NCBI GenBank assembly: GCA_934047225.1
Contig: OW204001.1
Span: forward strand, 10,834,201 to 10,898,200
Direction of reading: 5' to 3'
DNA: 64,000 nt
Source: Ypsolopha sequella
Taxonomy: Eukaryota > Arthropoda > Insecta > Lepidoptera > Ypsolophidae
Positions 1 through 11,830 of this stretch are shown here, piece after piece (within the stretch, counting starts at the first letter, position 1; every line of letters begins with the position of its first letter). The position numbers and the translations under genes were made by a program. Below the pieces are notes generated by a model. That model saw only the letters and a program-made list of their open reading frames with translations. It made no database searches and was not told where the DNA came from.

Positions 1-1782
1 ATTTAAATTTTAGAGATGTCTTCAGCACATCGTAGAATTGGGCATATCATGTTCTGCCCAGCCATAACGTATTTCGGTTAAAATTAGGAGGGTCGCAACG
101 CTCCGCTTCGCCTCACTCGGCTCCCCAAATTATTTTACAAGTAAACCTAACACGCTCCTCCTCGCTCCGCTCGTCGTCGCAACTATTTTTTTACTTTTGG
201 TGAAAAATTTTCGATTTCATACTTTACAATCTGCCCATGACTTACTATGTGTTGAGCCATGGGCGAACGGTAAAAATAACATACACAATTACGGTTTTCC
301 CTGAGAAGGGTGAGCAGAAAATACAAAAATGTTCATATATACCTAATCTAGAATATAAAGAGACAAATTTCGAGCAATATACAAATTCATTGAATGAATG
401 CCCCGTGGTAAAGCAGAAAAAATTGATAATACATATCAAAATTTAGGCAAATAGTCAGACAAACATACAAAAAAATTCTACAATAATAATGTTTAATCCT
501 ATTAAATATTCCTATAATAGTACTAATATAAAAGGCTCCAATCAACGATAACAAACAATTTAAAAACATATTTTAGTTTCGTTCGATTGAAAAACGGAGC
601 CAATTATAAAACAAATACTGAACGAGATAGATTTTCTTGTTTCACTACAGTTTCGAACTTCGCAAACAGATCCGTTTTCAATCGTTATTCAGCTTTAAGT
701 GGAATAAAATCCTACTGCAGCTGCTTTTCAAGAATATGCTTTATTCTTGAAACGACGAAGAAAAAAAGTTAAAAAGGCTATTGGATTAGAAGTTAATTGC
801 ACATCAGGCAAGCTTCTCTTTATCAAACAATTTTTTTTTTCAGGAAACCTTTCCGTGAATGTTATTAATTTAATAAACAGTCCAATCGGTTTAGTAGACG
901 GCGTGAAGGAGCAACACAACTCTTTTCTATTGAAACGTGACACCCCATGCTATCCTATGGGAACTGATTTAGGGGATAAAAAGCAGCTTATGTCCTTTTT
1001 CTAGCAGCAGCAGCTTATGTTCTTATGTCCTTTTTTTTGGTCTAGATCTCCACTTGTGCAATATTTTAGCCTTATTGGTTTAGTACGTATGGCGTGGAGG
1101 TGTAAGACAGTACCTAGTTTTGTATAGAAACTTTGATACACGATTTCCATCTCATGGGAATTGATTATGGGGATAAAAAGTAGCTCCCATTTTATTCCAG
1201 GTTTAACCACATTTGTGCAAAGTTTTAAGAGTAACAAAAATATATCCAAACTTTCGCATTTATAATATTAGTGGGATTTGTATAAAAAACTTTATTATTG
1301 TATATTAAACAGCGAACAGCGAAGCGAACAGTTGACGGAAAAGTTACTACTACAATATACAGCAATTAACAAGCATACAGCAATTTTTTCCAAAATGTCT
1401 TCGTTTTTTAAAGGTAGTACGCATATAGTTATGACGTAATAAATAAAAGTCCCACGTAACATTTCATCTACAACATGCTGTCTGTAAATGAGCACTAAAG
1501 GTCATGATGACTAGAGGTGCCTCTAATTAATTAATATTTTCAACGTGTTTTTTTTTAATAAAATCTTTGCTTTTGTTTTTTATTTTTTACTTTTGTACTT
1601 AAATGGCCACTACATGGTCTTTTATTTTCTTTTTCCATTGCACAAAAGTACCTATCTAAAAACTATCCTTAAAATATTTTCTACATACGCGTCAAAAACG
1701 CCTTGAAAATCCGTCCTGTAATTCATAAATCTGTTGAACTAGGTTTGTTAACCTCGTGCTAAACTATAATTATTAAATTACT
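1..1782. other. AT-rich stretch without recognised gene
   Basis: No coding sequence is recognised. Short GC-rich, locally symmetric blocks stand out from the AT-rich background at about 95-185 (repeated CGCTCCGCTCG-type words) and about 1305-1335 (repeated AGCGAA words). Such blocks are common inside palindromic insect repeats, but no boundaries could be fixed here. Confidence 0.5.
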
Positions 1783-1900
1783 AGCTGACCCGGTGAACTT
1801 CGTATCACTTACCTCTTAATATAAACCATATGTATGTATTTCAGAGCCGGCAGCTTTATAAAGGCATCATCAGATAGTCTAAGTATCGGCTACATAGTGG
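1783..1900 (+). mobile_element. Start signature of RTE-like interspersed element
   Basis: The sequence starting CTAGCTGACCCGGTGAACTT matches, from memory, the conserved opening of a short retroelement family widespread in arthropods and often assigned to RTE-type LINEs. A matching closing signature (CAGCCGTTCTCGAG ... ATAGAAGATAGAT) lies far downstream at about 5141-5213. If both belong to one copy, the 3.2 kb between them contains later insertions. That link is inference. Confidence 0.4.
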
Positions 1901-2040
1901 GCGGAAAGAGTGGGCAAATCACGCACACATGTCCAGCTTAATGTTCATAATTGCATGAGACATTATATTAGATTATAGACACTTATTTTAACAAATAAGG
2001 TACCAGCCTATTTTTTTTATCTGTATCGATTACGCCACAT

Positions 2041-3082
2041 TACTAAACGTAATAGTAACCTGCCAACACTGACTGTCAGTGTCACTGTCACCGAACTTTC
2101 CAAGAAATAGTACATTGTTCACCGAGGGAAGAAAGGGGAAGATTACCAACGAGGGTGTAGTTTGAGGCCCGAGGCGAAGCCAAGGGCCTCAATACACATG
2201 AGTTGGGAATCGCACTTTCTCCCGAGTGATACATAGTGCTTTATACTACACCTGCGAGGAAATAGTATCATTTTACTTTTAATCAAGATACAATAAAAGA
2301 AACCGACTGACTCGCCTGCGATTGTCACTTTTTATTTCCTTTTTTTTTTTTTCATTTTTCCACTAAGTGGAAAGGCAAAGGGATCTTAGCCCATACAGCC
2401 ATGTTTGACGTTATAGTTTTTTATGTTTATATGCACTATCCTCTTCTGTTCAGGATCATCTGAAAGGTCTGTCCTGTCTAAGTCACTGTCCTGTCGTTTC
2501 CGCTATAATGATAGCCTTATAACGCAAATACAACAGGGTTAGAAAAAACACACGAAAAGGCACAGCCCGCACTTTTGTTCCATTGAACAACACACTACAC
2601 AGGTTACGGCGATTTTAATTCACAATATCCTATCACTATTGTTGATCAAAACACCCAAAATGCAATATTTTTTCAATAAAACAAAACAACGACGCCATCA
2701 CGTCTTCGCGCCTTTTTTCCAACCTTTTATTTCCTTCTTATTTTTTATTATGTGCAGGAAAAGTAAGTGGCCAGTATCATTTTTCGAGTTTTATGTACGA
2801 GTTCGCAAAATAATACTGGCCACTTGGCCACTTGCTCATTCTTTATGTTATTTAAAAAAAAAACAGGACGTTAACAATGGATTTGCATATACTTTTTCTG
2901 CCCGCTCAAGCACGTTAACAATGAATTTTCATACACTTTTGCCGCCCGCATATTTGTATGACAGTAATGACGTATTTTCTGCATCGTTTTCAACAAAGAA
3001 AGAAGGTACTTTCCGAGCAGGTGTAGTATAAATATAATTGATGTTTCAAAACAATTTTTCAGAAGTTATAGTTAACTTTTAA
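2041..3082. other. Repeat-rich non-coding stretch
   Basis: No gene is recognised. Structures seen: a GC-rich symmetric block around 2160-2190 (GAGGC...GCCTC); an inverted pair of about 25 bases, at 2244-2272 and 3003-3031 (both containing ACTACACCTGC or its complement); a hairpin at about 2763-2825 with AGTGGCCAGTAT and its complement; and two adjacent copies of a unit of about 43 bases at 2870-2955, each starting GTTAACAATG. Confidence 0.5.
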
Positions 3083-3418
3083 CAATGCATTGTACCCTTT
3101 TGTAAAAAGTGGATAGGACGGCAGAACAACAGAAGTACCTGTCCTAGTTGCACAAAACAATTGTAAAGATGCGACGAATGTTTCACAATAACCGCTGATA
3201 CCTTCAAGTTTTGTATAAAGTGCGGTCACAATTTGAGCCGAATAATACGAATTAATAGGGCTAAGGAACAAAAAAATCGAGTGAAACAACAACTGTTATT
3301 AAAACCGAAGTTCGTCTCAACAATGCCATCATCATCATCTGTGTCATCATCTGAAGGAATAACATTTTCAGAACTTAATTTAACTGCCGATGAACTAAAG
3401 GATTTGGATGAGATTTAA
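3083..3418 (+). pseudogene. Double zinc-ribbon protein fragment, broken
   Basis: One reading frame is open from 3083 to a TAA at 3416-3418 except for an in-frame TAA at 3164-3166. Its Cys pattern is that of two short zinc ribbons: FCKKW...TCPSC before the stop, then RCDEC...FCIKCG after it. The fourth ribbon-1 position that should be Cys is Trp (TGG), a one-base change. After the ribbons come a basic stretch (INRAKEQKNRVKQQ), a Ser-rich linker and an acidic end (ELKDLDEI). The paired ribbons recall DZANK-type domains, which bind zinc and usually serve in binding rather than catalysis. A T-rich run and AG at about 3053-3062 could be an old splice acceptor. The parent protein is not recognised. 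The in-frame stop and lost Cys point to a decayed copy, possibly transposon-borne. Confidence 0.5.
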
Positions 3419-3659
3419 GAAAGTCATGAACACAACATCGGCAATATTCGCCACGCCGTCAAGTCCTGGCGAGGCAAGTCAAGACATCTTTAGCAAGTCT
3501 GGTTCGCATTTGCTGTTAGATTAATTGATATGTTGCCGATTCAGGTGTCAATCGCGGAAATTTAAGAAAATATGGTTCCTACCGTAAAGGTTGATTTATA
3601 TAGTCTTTAATAAAAAATATTTGAAATATATCAAATTGAATATTAGTTCAGACATATAT

Positions 3660-4400
3660 GTATTAGTCAACAAATATACCCAAATGCACGACACCGTGGT
3701 GGCGTGGCCTTCCAATGTAAGTGGCCGGCAAAATTGTCATTTTTCCCACATTGTTTGCATTGCCATCGGCATTAATAGCATCGCGAAGATGAGTGTACTC
3801 TTCAGATCGAAGCTGCTGTTGGTTTAGACGGATGTACGTCAATCGTTCACGGATTCTGTTTAAATAAAAATTCATAGCACTGACTTTTTTGTTGGTTTCA
3901 GCACCTGTAATCAATTAATCAGTCATCCCAAAAACTAATGAGTCTAATGGATCAGGTGGTGGGACTAACTGTGGCAATTTTACTTTACCACCAGCACAAC
4001 ATAATCCTGCAAATTCACCGCTGTATTTTAAAGCTTTACAATGTTGTCAAATGATTGACATTTCCCCAATTGTTACAGATTTGTCGGCACTATAATCTAT
4101 TTCTTGATCGTAAGAAAATGCTCCTCGTGCCAGGTTCACAGGAACATTGCGTCTGCGGAATCGATCAATTTGATTTTCCCGTGCTCGCTGCTGTTGTGAT
4201 CGATGTGCCCGAACTCGTTCCATTCTATGCCTATTATCCACTTCATTGTAATTCACTCTAGAATGCAAATCTGTCATACCAATACGACTGTTATCATTAT
4301 CAGTCTCTCGCTGGTCATCAGTGCGATTAGCGCGTGAGGTAGCTCGTCGCACATTCGATCGACTTCGACGACCTATGTTAGGTCGTTTTCTCCTCGGCAT
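3660..4400 (-). pseudogene. Helitron Rep/helicase N-terminal fragment, deleted
   Basis: Read on the minus strand, the segment from the ATG at 4398-4400 gives an Arg-rich start (MPRRKRPNIGRRSRSN) and then FSYDQEIDY. This resembles the N-terminal region of Helitron/Helentron-encoded proteins, as I remember that family. A TGA interrupts the frame just after GEMSII (about 4045). The remains continue through a GLCCAGGKV segment at about 3990-4020, a further stop, then (at 3663-3914) TNKKVSAMNFYLNRIRERLTY and LRDAINADGNANNVGKMTIL, which match the block preceding the Rep domain. In intact relatives these two parts are separated by several hundred residues, so there is a large internal deletion. Neither the HUH Rep motif nor the helicase domain is present. 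This is a dead fragment of a rolling-circle transposon; its ends were not found. Confidence 0.75.
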
Positions 4401-5130
4401 TTTAAGCAGTATCAGAATGATAAATCAAGTTTTGAATCTTTTTTCAGGTGTTAAAAACATAATGTGTGCGGGTAATAGATAAATTGAATGCAATTCCGTG
4501 CATTTTGATACTTGACTGCTGTTAAAGTAAAATAACTGACACAATCCAATGTGATCTTCTAAAATAATCGTTAAAATATTTTTACGGATTTTTTCGAGGG
4601 TTTGACAATTTTATAATTGCTAAAAACTAAGAAAAAAGGAAGCAGTTTGATCACAGAAAACTGTAGTCATAATGTAAAACCGGTAAAACCTCATACAAAT
4701 TTCATAGTATCGGGGCGTTTTGACATTTGATAAAGAGTCGCTGATTTGATTTTTAGGGAAGTACCCAATTTTAGATCGTATAGCGAACTTTACTGTTTCA
4801 AAGTATATTTCTGAACGCACCCAACACAACAATCAAGTGTCATTATAATGTCAGTATTTTACATGTTTTAAATCTAAATACGCGATAATCAGACTATTAT
4901 GGATATATGTTGTCGATTCCAAACCCTTATTTAATCTAGATCTACATGTTTTTATTCCTAAAATACCGAACCGACGCGACGGGGCGAACATCAAATGTTT
5001 GACAGGTAAGAACAGTTTGTATGGGAAAATAAAATTGTCGTTTTTAGTATTTTCCTCGCAATTTTTCCACATTTTCTCATCGCTTAAGCCTTCCCTGGAC
5101 TTCCACGAATATTTCAAGACTAAACATAGC
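4401..5130. other. Non-coding stretch between Helitron relic and RTE-like tail
   Basis: No gene is recognised. The sequence is AT-rich and could be the body of the RTE-like element whose closing signature follows, but I see no reverse transcriptase motif in either direction. Confidence 0.4.
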
Positions 5131-5213
5131 CAAATCGGTTCAGCCGTTCTCGAGTTTTAGCGAGACTAACGAACAGCAATTCATTTTTATTTATTTTATA
5201 TAGAAGATAGATA
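5131..5213 (+). mobile_element. 3' end signature of RTE-like element
   Basis: The words ATCGGTTCAGCCGTTCTCGA, then AGCGAGACTAACGAACAG, then a T-rich run ending TATATAGAAGATAGAT, are the typical 3' end of a short retroelement family found in many insect genomes (recognised from memory). It is in the same orientation as the opening signature at 1783. Confidence 0.5.
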
Positions 5214-7522
5214 ATCAAACTTTTCATTATTTTGGTAAACTATATTTGTTCTTATTTATTATTATTAGTTGCATAGTAGTAGTCATCCATCCACTGATCT
5301 GATCTGTAAATCAGAATGTCAAAAATTATTTATTTAAAAATTTTTGAATATCTAATTTATACAAACCAATGGAAAATTTGCGATGGCAACATACACAATA
5401 CATAGGCAATAAATAAGGTTTTCTTGAATAACTAATGAGTGAATTTTGAATTTAAGTGTTCTGTTTTGATTAATTAGAAAAAGGCGGGTTTTTTACAAGC
5501 TGGCCATGAAACCGCTCTTAACTGACACACTATCGTATTATTAAGAGGATAAAAAGTGTCCGCTTAGATAATTTATAGTTAATCTACCCGCTTCTTTTTG
5601 TATGAAAAAATGATGTGTGACTCGAAAGAACAGGTGTCTGGACACTGGCTCTGGAGCCGTAAAACGGTATAAAAAGTAATTAAAAAAGCCAATTTTTAGC
5701 GTTCTAAATTGAAATTACTTTTTACCTCACTAGCTTGAAAAGCGCGCCTTTGCTGCTTAAAAACAGTGAGCAAAATCGACTTTTGCTCACTGGTTTAAAG
5801 CAGTGAAGAAAAGTGTTTTAAATTCAGAACGCTGCCGCTGCGCATTATTCAGAAACTCTATATCCTTTGCTCAAGAGAAAGAGAGACAGCAAACATCAGC
5901 ATGGCGGCTATCTCTTTCACTCTTTATGAATTTTATACACTTTGGGAGGCTATACACAGCTTGTTGGATACCATAAACAAGGTAAACTTCTCGAAATCCT
6001 GTGTATGGCTTCCCAATGAGTATAAAATCCGTACCATAGACTGTAGACTCCGAATAAATAACTGACCTCTATAGTAATACAAGTAGCCACTATTGGCTAT
6101 TGACGACGGGTCTACCACGTAATTTTGATTTTCATCAACATCAACTTGATATTGAAATATGACGTGCGTGCGACGACGCCCGCCTGACATGCCATCTCTT
6201 TTGCACGCGTTAAATTTCGCATGAAATTGCTTGAAGTTGATACAAATCAGAATTACGTGGTAGAGCCGCTGATAATGATGAAATTTGATTATCGACATTT
6301 TGGTGCTGTTCGCAGCAGTGAGTCACGTGAGCGTACTCTGAACTAATGATAAAGATGAGAAAATGACGTTATCTACTATAGCAAGTGTAAATTTTAGTTC
6401 GCGGTACGTTCGCTTTGAATCGGTACAAAAAAGGACTGTAATTTTTTATTGCACTACATGTCCGGTATTGTATTGCTAGACCTTATCAGTGGTAATTAAC
6501 AAATGAACTTCTACCGGAAACGAATAAGAGTAAAACACCCGCGTGATGGTTATGTTTTGCGTTTTCGATCGGTTTATCAAAGATTTTCCGATTTTCCGTG
6601 GTTTTTGGGATTCAATTAACATTCTTTGCATTTTATTTTATGTGCAAAATTTTTATATGGTGTATTGGTCAAAGAAAAAAACCAATGAATTCTTATTATT
6701 TCGTTCGAAAAGAAGGTATCTTTATATCTGTGTTTTGTCGCTAGTGAGGTGAAAAGTTGTATGTGTCACACGAGAGCAAATATTTTTCTGTTTCTTGTGC
6801 CTTTGAATCCCTCACCACGCTCAGGATTCTAACTTAGAATTACGACTATTTTTCACTGAGTGAGCAAAATTGACTTTCGCGCACTAGTTTTAAGCAATAA
6901 AGGTGCACTTTTTGAACTATTGAGGTGAAAATGTTTTTTTTGTAACCGACTTCAGATAAGGAAGAGGTTCTCAATTCGCCTGTAATTGGCGTTGTTACTC
7001 CATAACTCCGTCATTTCTGAACCGATTTGAATGATTCTTCCAGGTTGGTCCCGTTTTAAATTTGGTCATGATCTGATAATCGTCTTCAGAGATAGGCAAT
7101 GGAACTCCTCATAAAATGACAGCATACCTGTTGAGATTGAGGTAATTGCTTAGCACCAAAATATAATTTGCTTAAAAATTTACATTCTTACACCTAAAGT
7201 TTCGATCCTGGCTTCATCGCCATAGAAATCCTCAACTGATAAAAGCACAACTCGAGATTGCGGTGATCACTGTGTTAGGGTGCTGATTGAATAGTATTAT
7301 TTGGAAATTATTAGAATACCCACCTGACCTTGGATCCTGGCTTCATCACTATATAACTGATGCGGCAGTCACTTTGTGCTAATAGCAGGAAGCTACTTAA
7401 ACGTATGTAATGACTACATTTGAACTTCGTTTCATGCCAACAGCGCGTTTGCAAAAATACCCATATTTCACATTTTTTTCCGTCAACACTAAAAATGTGA
7501 AATAAAATTAACTTTTAACAAA
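5214..7522. other. AT-rich stretch with repeat fragments
   Basis: No convincing gene. At about 5380-5413 lies half of the foldback element seen complete at 44446-44596 (GCGATGGCAACATACACAAT). At about 5430-5515 lies a repeat present inverted at about 40590-40685. At 6944-7085 is a segment beginning GTAACCGACTTCAGATAAGG that looks like a common lepidopteran dispersed repeat (from memory). A 121-codon minus-strand ORF at 5933-6298 has no recognisable domain and is not called as a gene. Confidence 0.5.
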
Positions 7523-7845
7523 AAAATAGTAACCGACTTCAAATATAACAGCAATTATTCACTAAAAAGTTAAAAATAATTGTGTAATGACCGACGGTAC
7601 CAAAACAACACGTCTGCCGTCTTATTTCTCCCTGAAACATATTTTATCAAGAAGTCGGCGTATTCCCTACGATACAGCTAAAAATAAAATATGAGAACGC
7701 CTATGTACTTCTAGATAACAAATGTTTCAGGAAGAAAGAAGTCGGCAAAAGTGTTGTTTGGCTACCATCGGTCATTATACAAGTATTTTTAACTTTTTAG
7801 TGAATGACTGCTATTACATTTGAAGTCGGTTACTATTTTTACTTT
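7523..7845. repeat. Foldback element, arms about 135 bp
   Basis: The left arm (7523-7655) and right arm (7709-7845) are imperfect inverted copies of each other. Both outer ends read GTAACCGACTTCAAAT (as its complement on the right), and both carry AGTTAAAAATA, a GACCGA-GGTA block and a CCTGAAACAT block in mirrored order. The spacer is about 50 bp. This is the structure of a miniature foldback transposon. No coding capacity is seen. Confidence 0.75.
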
Positions 7846-8754
7846 TTATTTACTTCGTTATATTATCAACCCTAGCCATGACGTCGTTATAAATAATGCA
7901 ATCCTCTGCGGAAATGCGCCGTTTCGAAAGCGTGTTCGAGATGGAAATGAGCCCATTACGTTTTATGCAAGTTTTTGTTCCAGTTTTAATCCCATAAGCT
8001 ACTGCGATTATTGGAATAATGTTCCAAATCTCATTTGCATTTTATTAGAATCAACCTAATTTTCGTCAATCTACATAAATTAACGACAATTGATTCCTTC
8101 TTAGTAGATTTGGCTCAGTATATATGTTTTAATATTTAAAACATAGCTTTATGTGGAATTTCTTTTTTAGCTGGATTTTATTCAAAAGATTTAATTTTTA
8201 GAAATATTAAGATTAATTTATTTTTTATTAAATATATTAAACTAAATAATAATCTTATTAATAAAATTCTTGAATACTCCGCTAAGAAAATAAAGCAAAT
8301 CCACCTCTTCTATATTCTTCTATTGACATTGGCATTGGGTCTTGTATCAAGCTTACTTTAGGCCAGATGCTTATGCTTGGTATATTCTCAAGCACCACGT
8401 CCCGTTACCTTATCTCCTGATATTTTTGTGGAGAACTATGTCAATCTAAACATCAGATAAACTACTGTCATCCACTACAATAACAAATTAACTGTTCTCG
8501 AATAAAACGAAAAGCGTCTTTTTGCCTTTACTATGACACAATTCTAGGCACTAGATGGTAGGATTCTGTGTTTAAATCTCTTGCACATTGAGTTTTTTCT
8601 TGAAAACAACCAGTAAATTCAGTAGTTTTTTCTTGAAACGCAGTTCCGTATAACAGTTGACAAAATAATCACATGTTTATGTAGTAAATTTAAAGATTAA
8701 CTATATTTTGCGTTTTGTAAGCTTTAGAGGTATTCATTTATGTAGATAATGGTA
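7846..8754. other. AT-rich stretch, nothing recognised
   Basis: I see no gene, RNA or bounded repeat here. Confidence 0.4.
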
Positions 8755-8908
8755 CCGATTCGGTAAAGCACATCTTAACTTATTTGACATGACCAAACTT
8801 AATTTAAGCGTTCTGTCCTTGTCTTATCGATAAAGAAAGAAAAAGACAGGACGCTTAAAATAAGGTGAGTTCTGTCAAATAAGTTAAGACTTGTTATGCC
8901 GAATTATT
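8755..8908. repeat. Foldback element, arms about 72 bp
   Basis: The left arm (about 8755-8830) and right arm (about 8838-8908) are inverted copies. Both contain ATTCGG at the outside, TCTTAACTTATTTGACA in the middle, and TTTAAGCG then CTGTC near a very short loop. It is a near-perfect stem typical of a MITE. The hammerhead-like motif copy at 8921 follows directly. Confidence 0.7.
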
Positions 8909-8920
8909 AGATATTTATAC

Positions 8921-8985
8921 AATTCGGCTTATGACGGCCTCATACCGAAGGCCGAAATATATCGAAAATAAATGTTTTTTATATT
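8921..8985 (+). repeat. Hairpin motif family, copy 1 (degenerate)
   Basis: This is the most diverged readable copy of a five-member dispersed motif: AATTCGG, TGACG, a GGCCT/AGGCC hairpin, then immediately GAAATATATC and GAAAATAAA. The CTGA core word is disrupted (CTTATGACG). An A/T-rich run follows, as in the other copies. See 26461, 39329, 45251 and 62754. Confidence 0.6.
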
Positions 8986-10706
8986 AATAATACTTTTATA
9001 GTTTCCGTTTCTTAAACCTTTCATTATAAAACGGAACACCAAAATAAATCTTTCCTTACGAAGGAAACTTACGGCTAGAAATCAGTCTTCCAGATCACAT
9101 AGCAACGATTTCCAATATCGGGTGCGTTATTTATCATAAATATTTACCGTTTTGCGCCGGTGTGAGATAACCAGTTTGCGAGGAAAAAATACTCTTTATT
9201 TCCCTTCGAAAAGTCTGCACAGTTTTATGGTTGTCGGAGCCGAAAACCAAGCAAGCGAAATTTTTGGAAGGAAGTTAATCTATATGGCAATAGTCGTGTA
9301 AAACGGTGCTATTAATATGTTCTGAGGGTGCTGCGGATACTGCAAACTAAAGAAGTTTACAGGTAGACTTTTTCTTTGATTTGTTTATCCACCCATATCC
9401 ATAAATTAGCTTATCCAGGTCAATATAAATATGTAACTCCGTTATCCCGCAGAATACGATCGATATTTACCGATGACGTCGTCGTTTTTTGACAGACATA
9501 ATGTGTACTATTTATTATACAACGCGACTGCGTAGTACCATTTGCAAATATTTTACCCGAATATTAAATATAAATAGATTGATTTAAGTACATTATATAC
9601 TTATTTTTATATACGAATATAAAAATATATATTTATATACCTATTATACAGGGAAATACAGCAAAATAAAAATAAAATTAGTACTTCAATACAATGAAAT
9701 AATACACTTACATGAATGAACATAAGGTAACATTTAATCAACCGCTTAAATTCATACTGGCAACTCAGTTGGTGATCAAGAACTAGGTTTAATGACACTT
9801 CAGGACAAATTTGAAAAAAAAAAATCTCGCGTACTGCTTTTCTAGGAATTAATTGTATTTGAATTGTCCTAGACAGTAAGGGCGCAAACAGTTTTTTTTT
9901 TTTCAAATTTTTCCTGAAGGGGCATTAAATCTTGTTATATATACTTATATATACATAATATACTGGGTGTAAATGGAAACTGAAGTATCTTTTAACGAAA
10001 CCACATGCTCTACCAATCATACTGAACAACTTTGAAAATGTAATGTTCTTGGTTTTGAATTTGCGTAGCCATATTTTCACGTCTTGCTGTCTATAAGATT
10101 ATTAAAAGTGGATTATGTCACAAAATATGAGCGTGATCTTTATCATTTTTCGCGTGAAATACCATGTTATTTAACTAGATATCTTTGAAAGCTGGGTAAT
10201 GGAGGCTCTTTAAACTTTGTTGAAGTAGTAAAATGTTAAAACTTTTTGGGATTGTCAAAATTTGAGTACTTACTCAGAAAGTTTTTAAATGACGGCCGCT
10301 GCGAATCATAAAAAATTCTGTTATAACATTATGATCATTAGTGATTTAGATTACTTGTTTTGTTTTATTGAGGCAAAAGTTAATAAAAGTTTCAAGTACC
10401 TCGAAAAGTTAAATAAAACGCAGCATTTCCACAAATTTGTTCCTTGAAGAAGTTTGAAAATTATAGTTTAGAATAAAATACGCAAATATGCCCGTTAAAG
10501 TACCACACAAGGCTGTTGTACAATAATATTTGTCTCTGATAAATACACACCAAGCCTGTTAATAAAATAACGAATTACTTGTACTTCAAACATTAATAAC
10601 CGCTCAAGTCCATTACAATTTCCAGACTAAAAAAACTAGCAAAAAAGCTAAAAAATAAAAACATAAATAATTATATCACATAAATTGTTCACTGTTCTTA
10701 TAGGTT
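8986..10706. other. AT-rich stretch, no gene recognised
   Basis: The sequence is low-complexity and A/T-rich, including TATA-type runs at about 9590-9650 and 9930-9965. ORFs of up to 99 codons on the minus strand have no recognisable domain and are taken as chance. No bounded element is identified. Confidence 0.4.
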
Positions 10707-11095
10707 TACTAGATGTGCCCGCGGCTGCGTTGAAAATATAATAAATATTAATTTTCCGTTTAAAGTTGCGTTGCAAGATGTTACGTTTTTGCAAACCCAA
10801 AACAGTAAGAACGGCCGCTTAGACATGCCATACAGAGCTGATGTTTGTGATACGCGGAACTTTTTGATTTCATAATTTAATTCTTCACTTATTAAGCGAT
10901 CACGTATCCAAACCCATATTGTTTATGCCTTTCATCATATTCACAATCCAAGGAATCGAATTGCATAATTTTTTTCGCGATTTTATCTTTCGTGTGCGTG
11001 GTACGCGCACACAAAGGTGTAGAGCGCCATCTCACTCTTTCCCATGAATTTTGTCCATTTCTAGCTTTTTGATTTTATATAATAGATGTTATAGG
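10707..11095 (+). mobile_element. RTE-like short interspersed remnant
   Basis: The segment opens TTACTAGATGTGCCCGCGGC and closes with TTTTGATTTTATATAATAGA. From memory this pair marks a common lepidopteran RTE-related element. The word TTATAGG occurs just before the start and again just after the end, which could be a target-site duplication. A GTGTGCGTGGTACGCGCACAC palindrome-like block lies at about 10993-11013. There are no coding motifs. Confidence 0.45.
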
Positions 11096-11483
11096 AGTTA
11101 AGTATATTGTTGTACAGTGAGAAACTACAAAGACGCCAAAAAACGCCGCGCGCACCTGTACTCTTAATGATATGATGCGTCATAACTTCTGTACCTCCTT
11201 TAATAGTTTGTCCTACCTGAAATCACAACATTTCTTTTGTGTACTGCTAATAATTTCAAGCCCCTACACCCGCATCAGAATCTTAGCATAAGTTTTAATG
11301 GCAAAGTAATAAAAGTTCCATTTTAATTTTGTGTATTCAACCATAATTCAAACGAGCCGCTTTTCATCTTCTGTCTGGAAACTGCGTTCACAAAAGCCAA
11401 GATTAATTAGGAATTTCGCTTTTCGTCGTATCCGCAGGCACATTAGCTCCGGAAATTGGGTGACCATGTCTACTGAACATTAC

Positions 11484-11690
11484 GAATGAGCGCTTTTCCT
11501 TATGTCAAATTTAGTGTTAAATAAGATTCCTAGATAGCACTGTCGTAAGCAGCAGAATCAAAGACAAATTTGCACTGATTCCAAACAAACGAAAAACCAC
11601 TTTGACATTGATCGCTACAAAACACATTTTATCTATGGTGACATGGACAGCGACATCTGGAGGAAAGCTAAGAACTAAGAAAAAAAAACA
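11484..11690 (+). repeat. Dispersed repeat A, plus copy
   Basis: About 200 bp present again in opposite orientation at 29790-29979. Shared words in order are GAGCG-TTTTTCCTT, GTCAAAATTAGTGTTAAATA (with small changes), TAGGCACTGTCG-type sequence, TTGACATTGAT, and GACATGGACAGCGACATCTGG followed by AGGAAAGCTAAGAACTA and an A-run. The A-run end suggests a retroposed 3' end. The family is not identified. Confidence 0.65.
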
Positions 11691-11756
11691 ACCAGAAAAA
11701 CGCTCATTCTAATCTTCGTGGTGTCCTCCAGTAGGAATCGTCCCGTAAAAAAAAAA

Positions 11757-11830
11757 TCTTTTGTAATAAACAAAAGATGTTTTTTTTAAATTTATATTAA
11801 AAAAAAAACTTTTGTTTATTACAAAATATT
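11757..11830. repeat. Short hairpin
   Basis: CTTTTGTAATAAACAAAAG with flanking A- and T-runs is mirrored by ACTTTTGTTTATTACAAAA, giving a stem of roughly 30 bp with a short AT loop. It may be the core of a miniature foldback. No flanking duplication was found. Confidence 0.6.

Noticed and set aside
5933..6298. 121-codon minus-strand ORF
   Set aside because: No domain, no splice context, and a short segment (TCTCTTTTGCACGCG) recurs at 55772, suggesting dispersed repeat.
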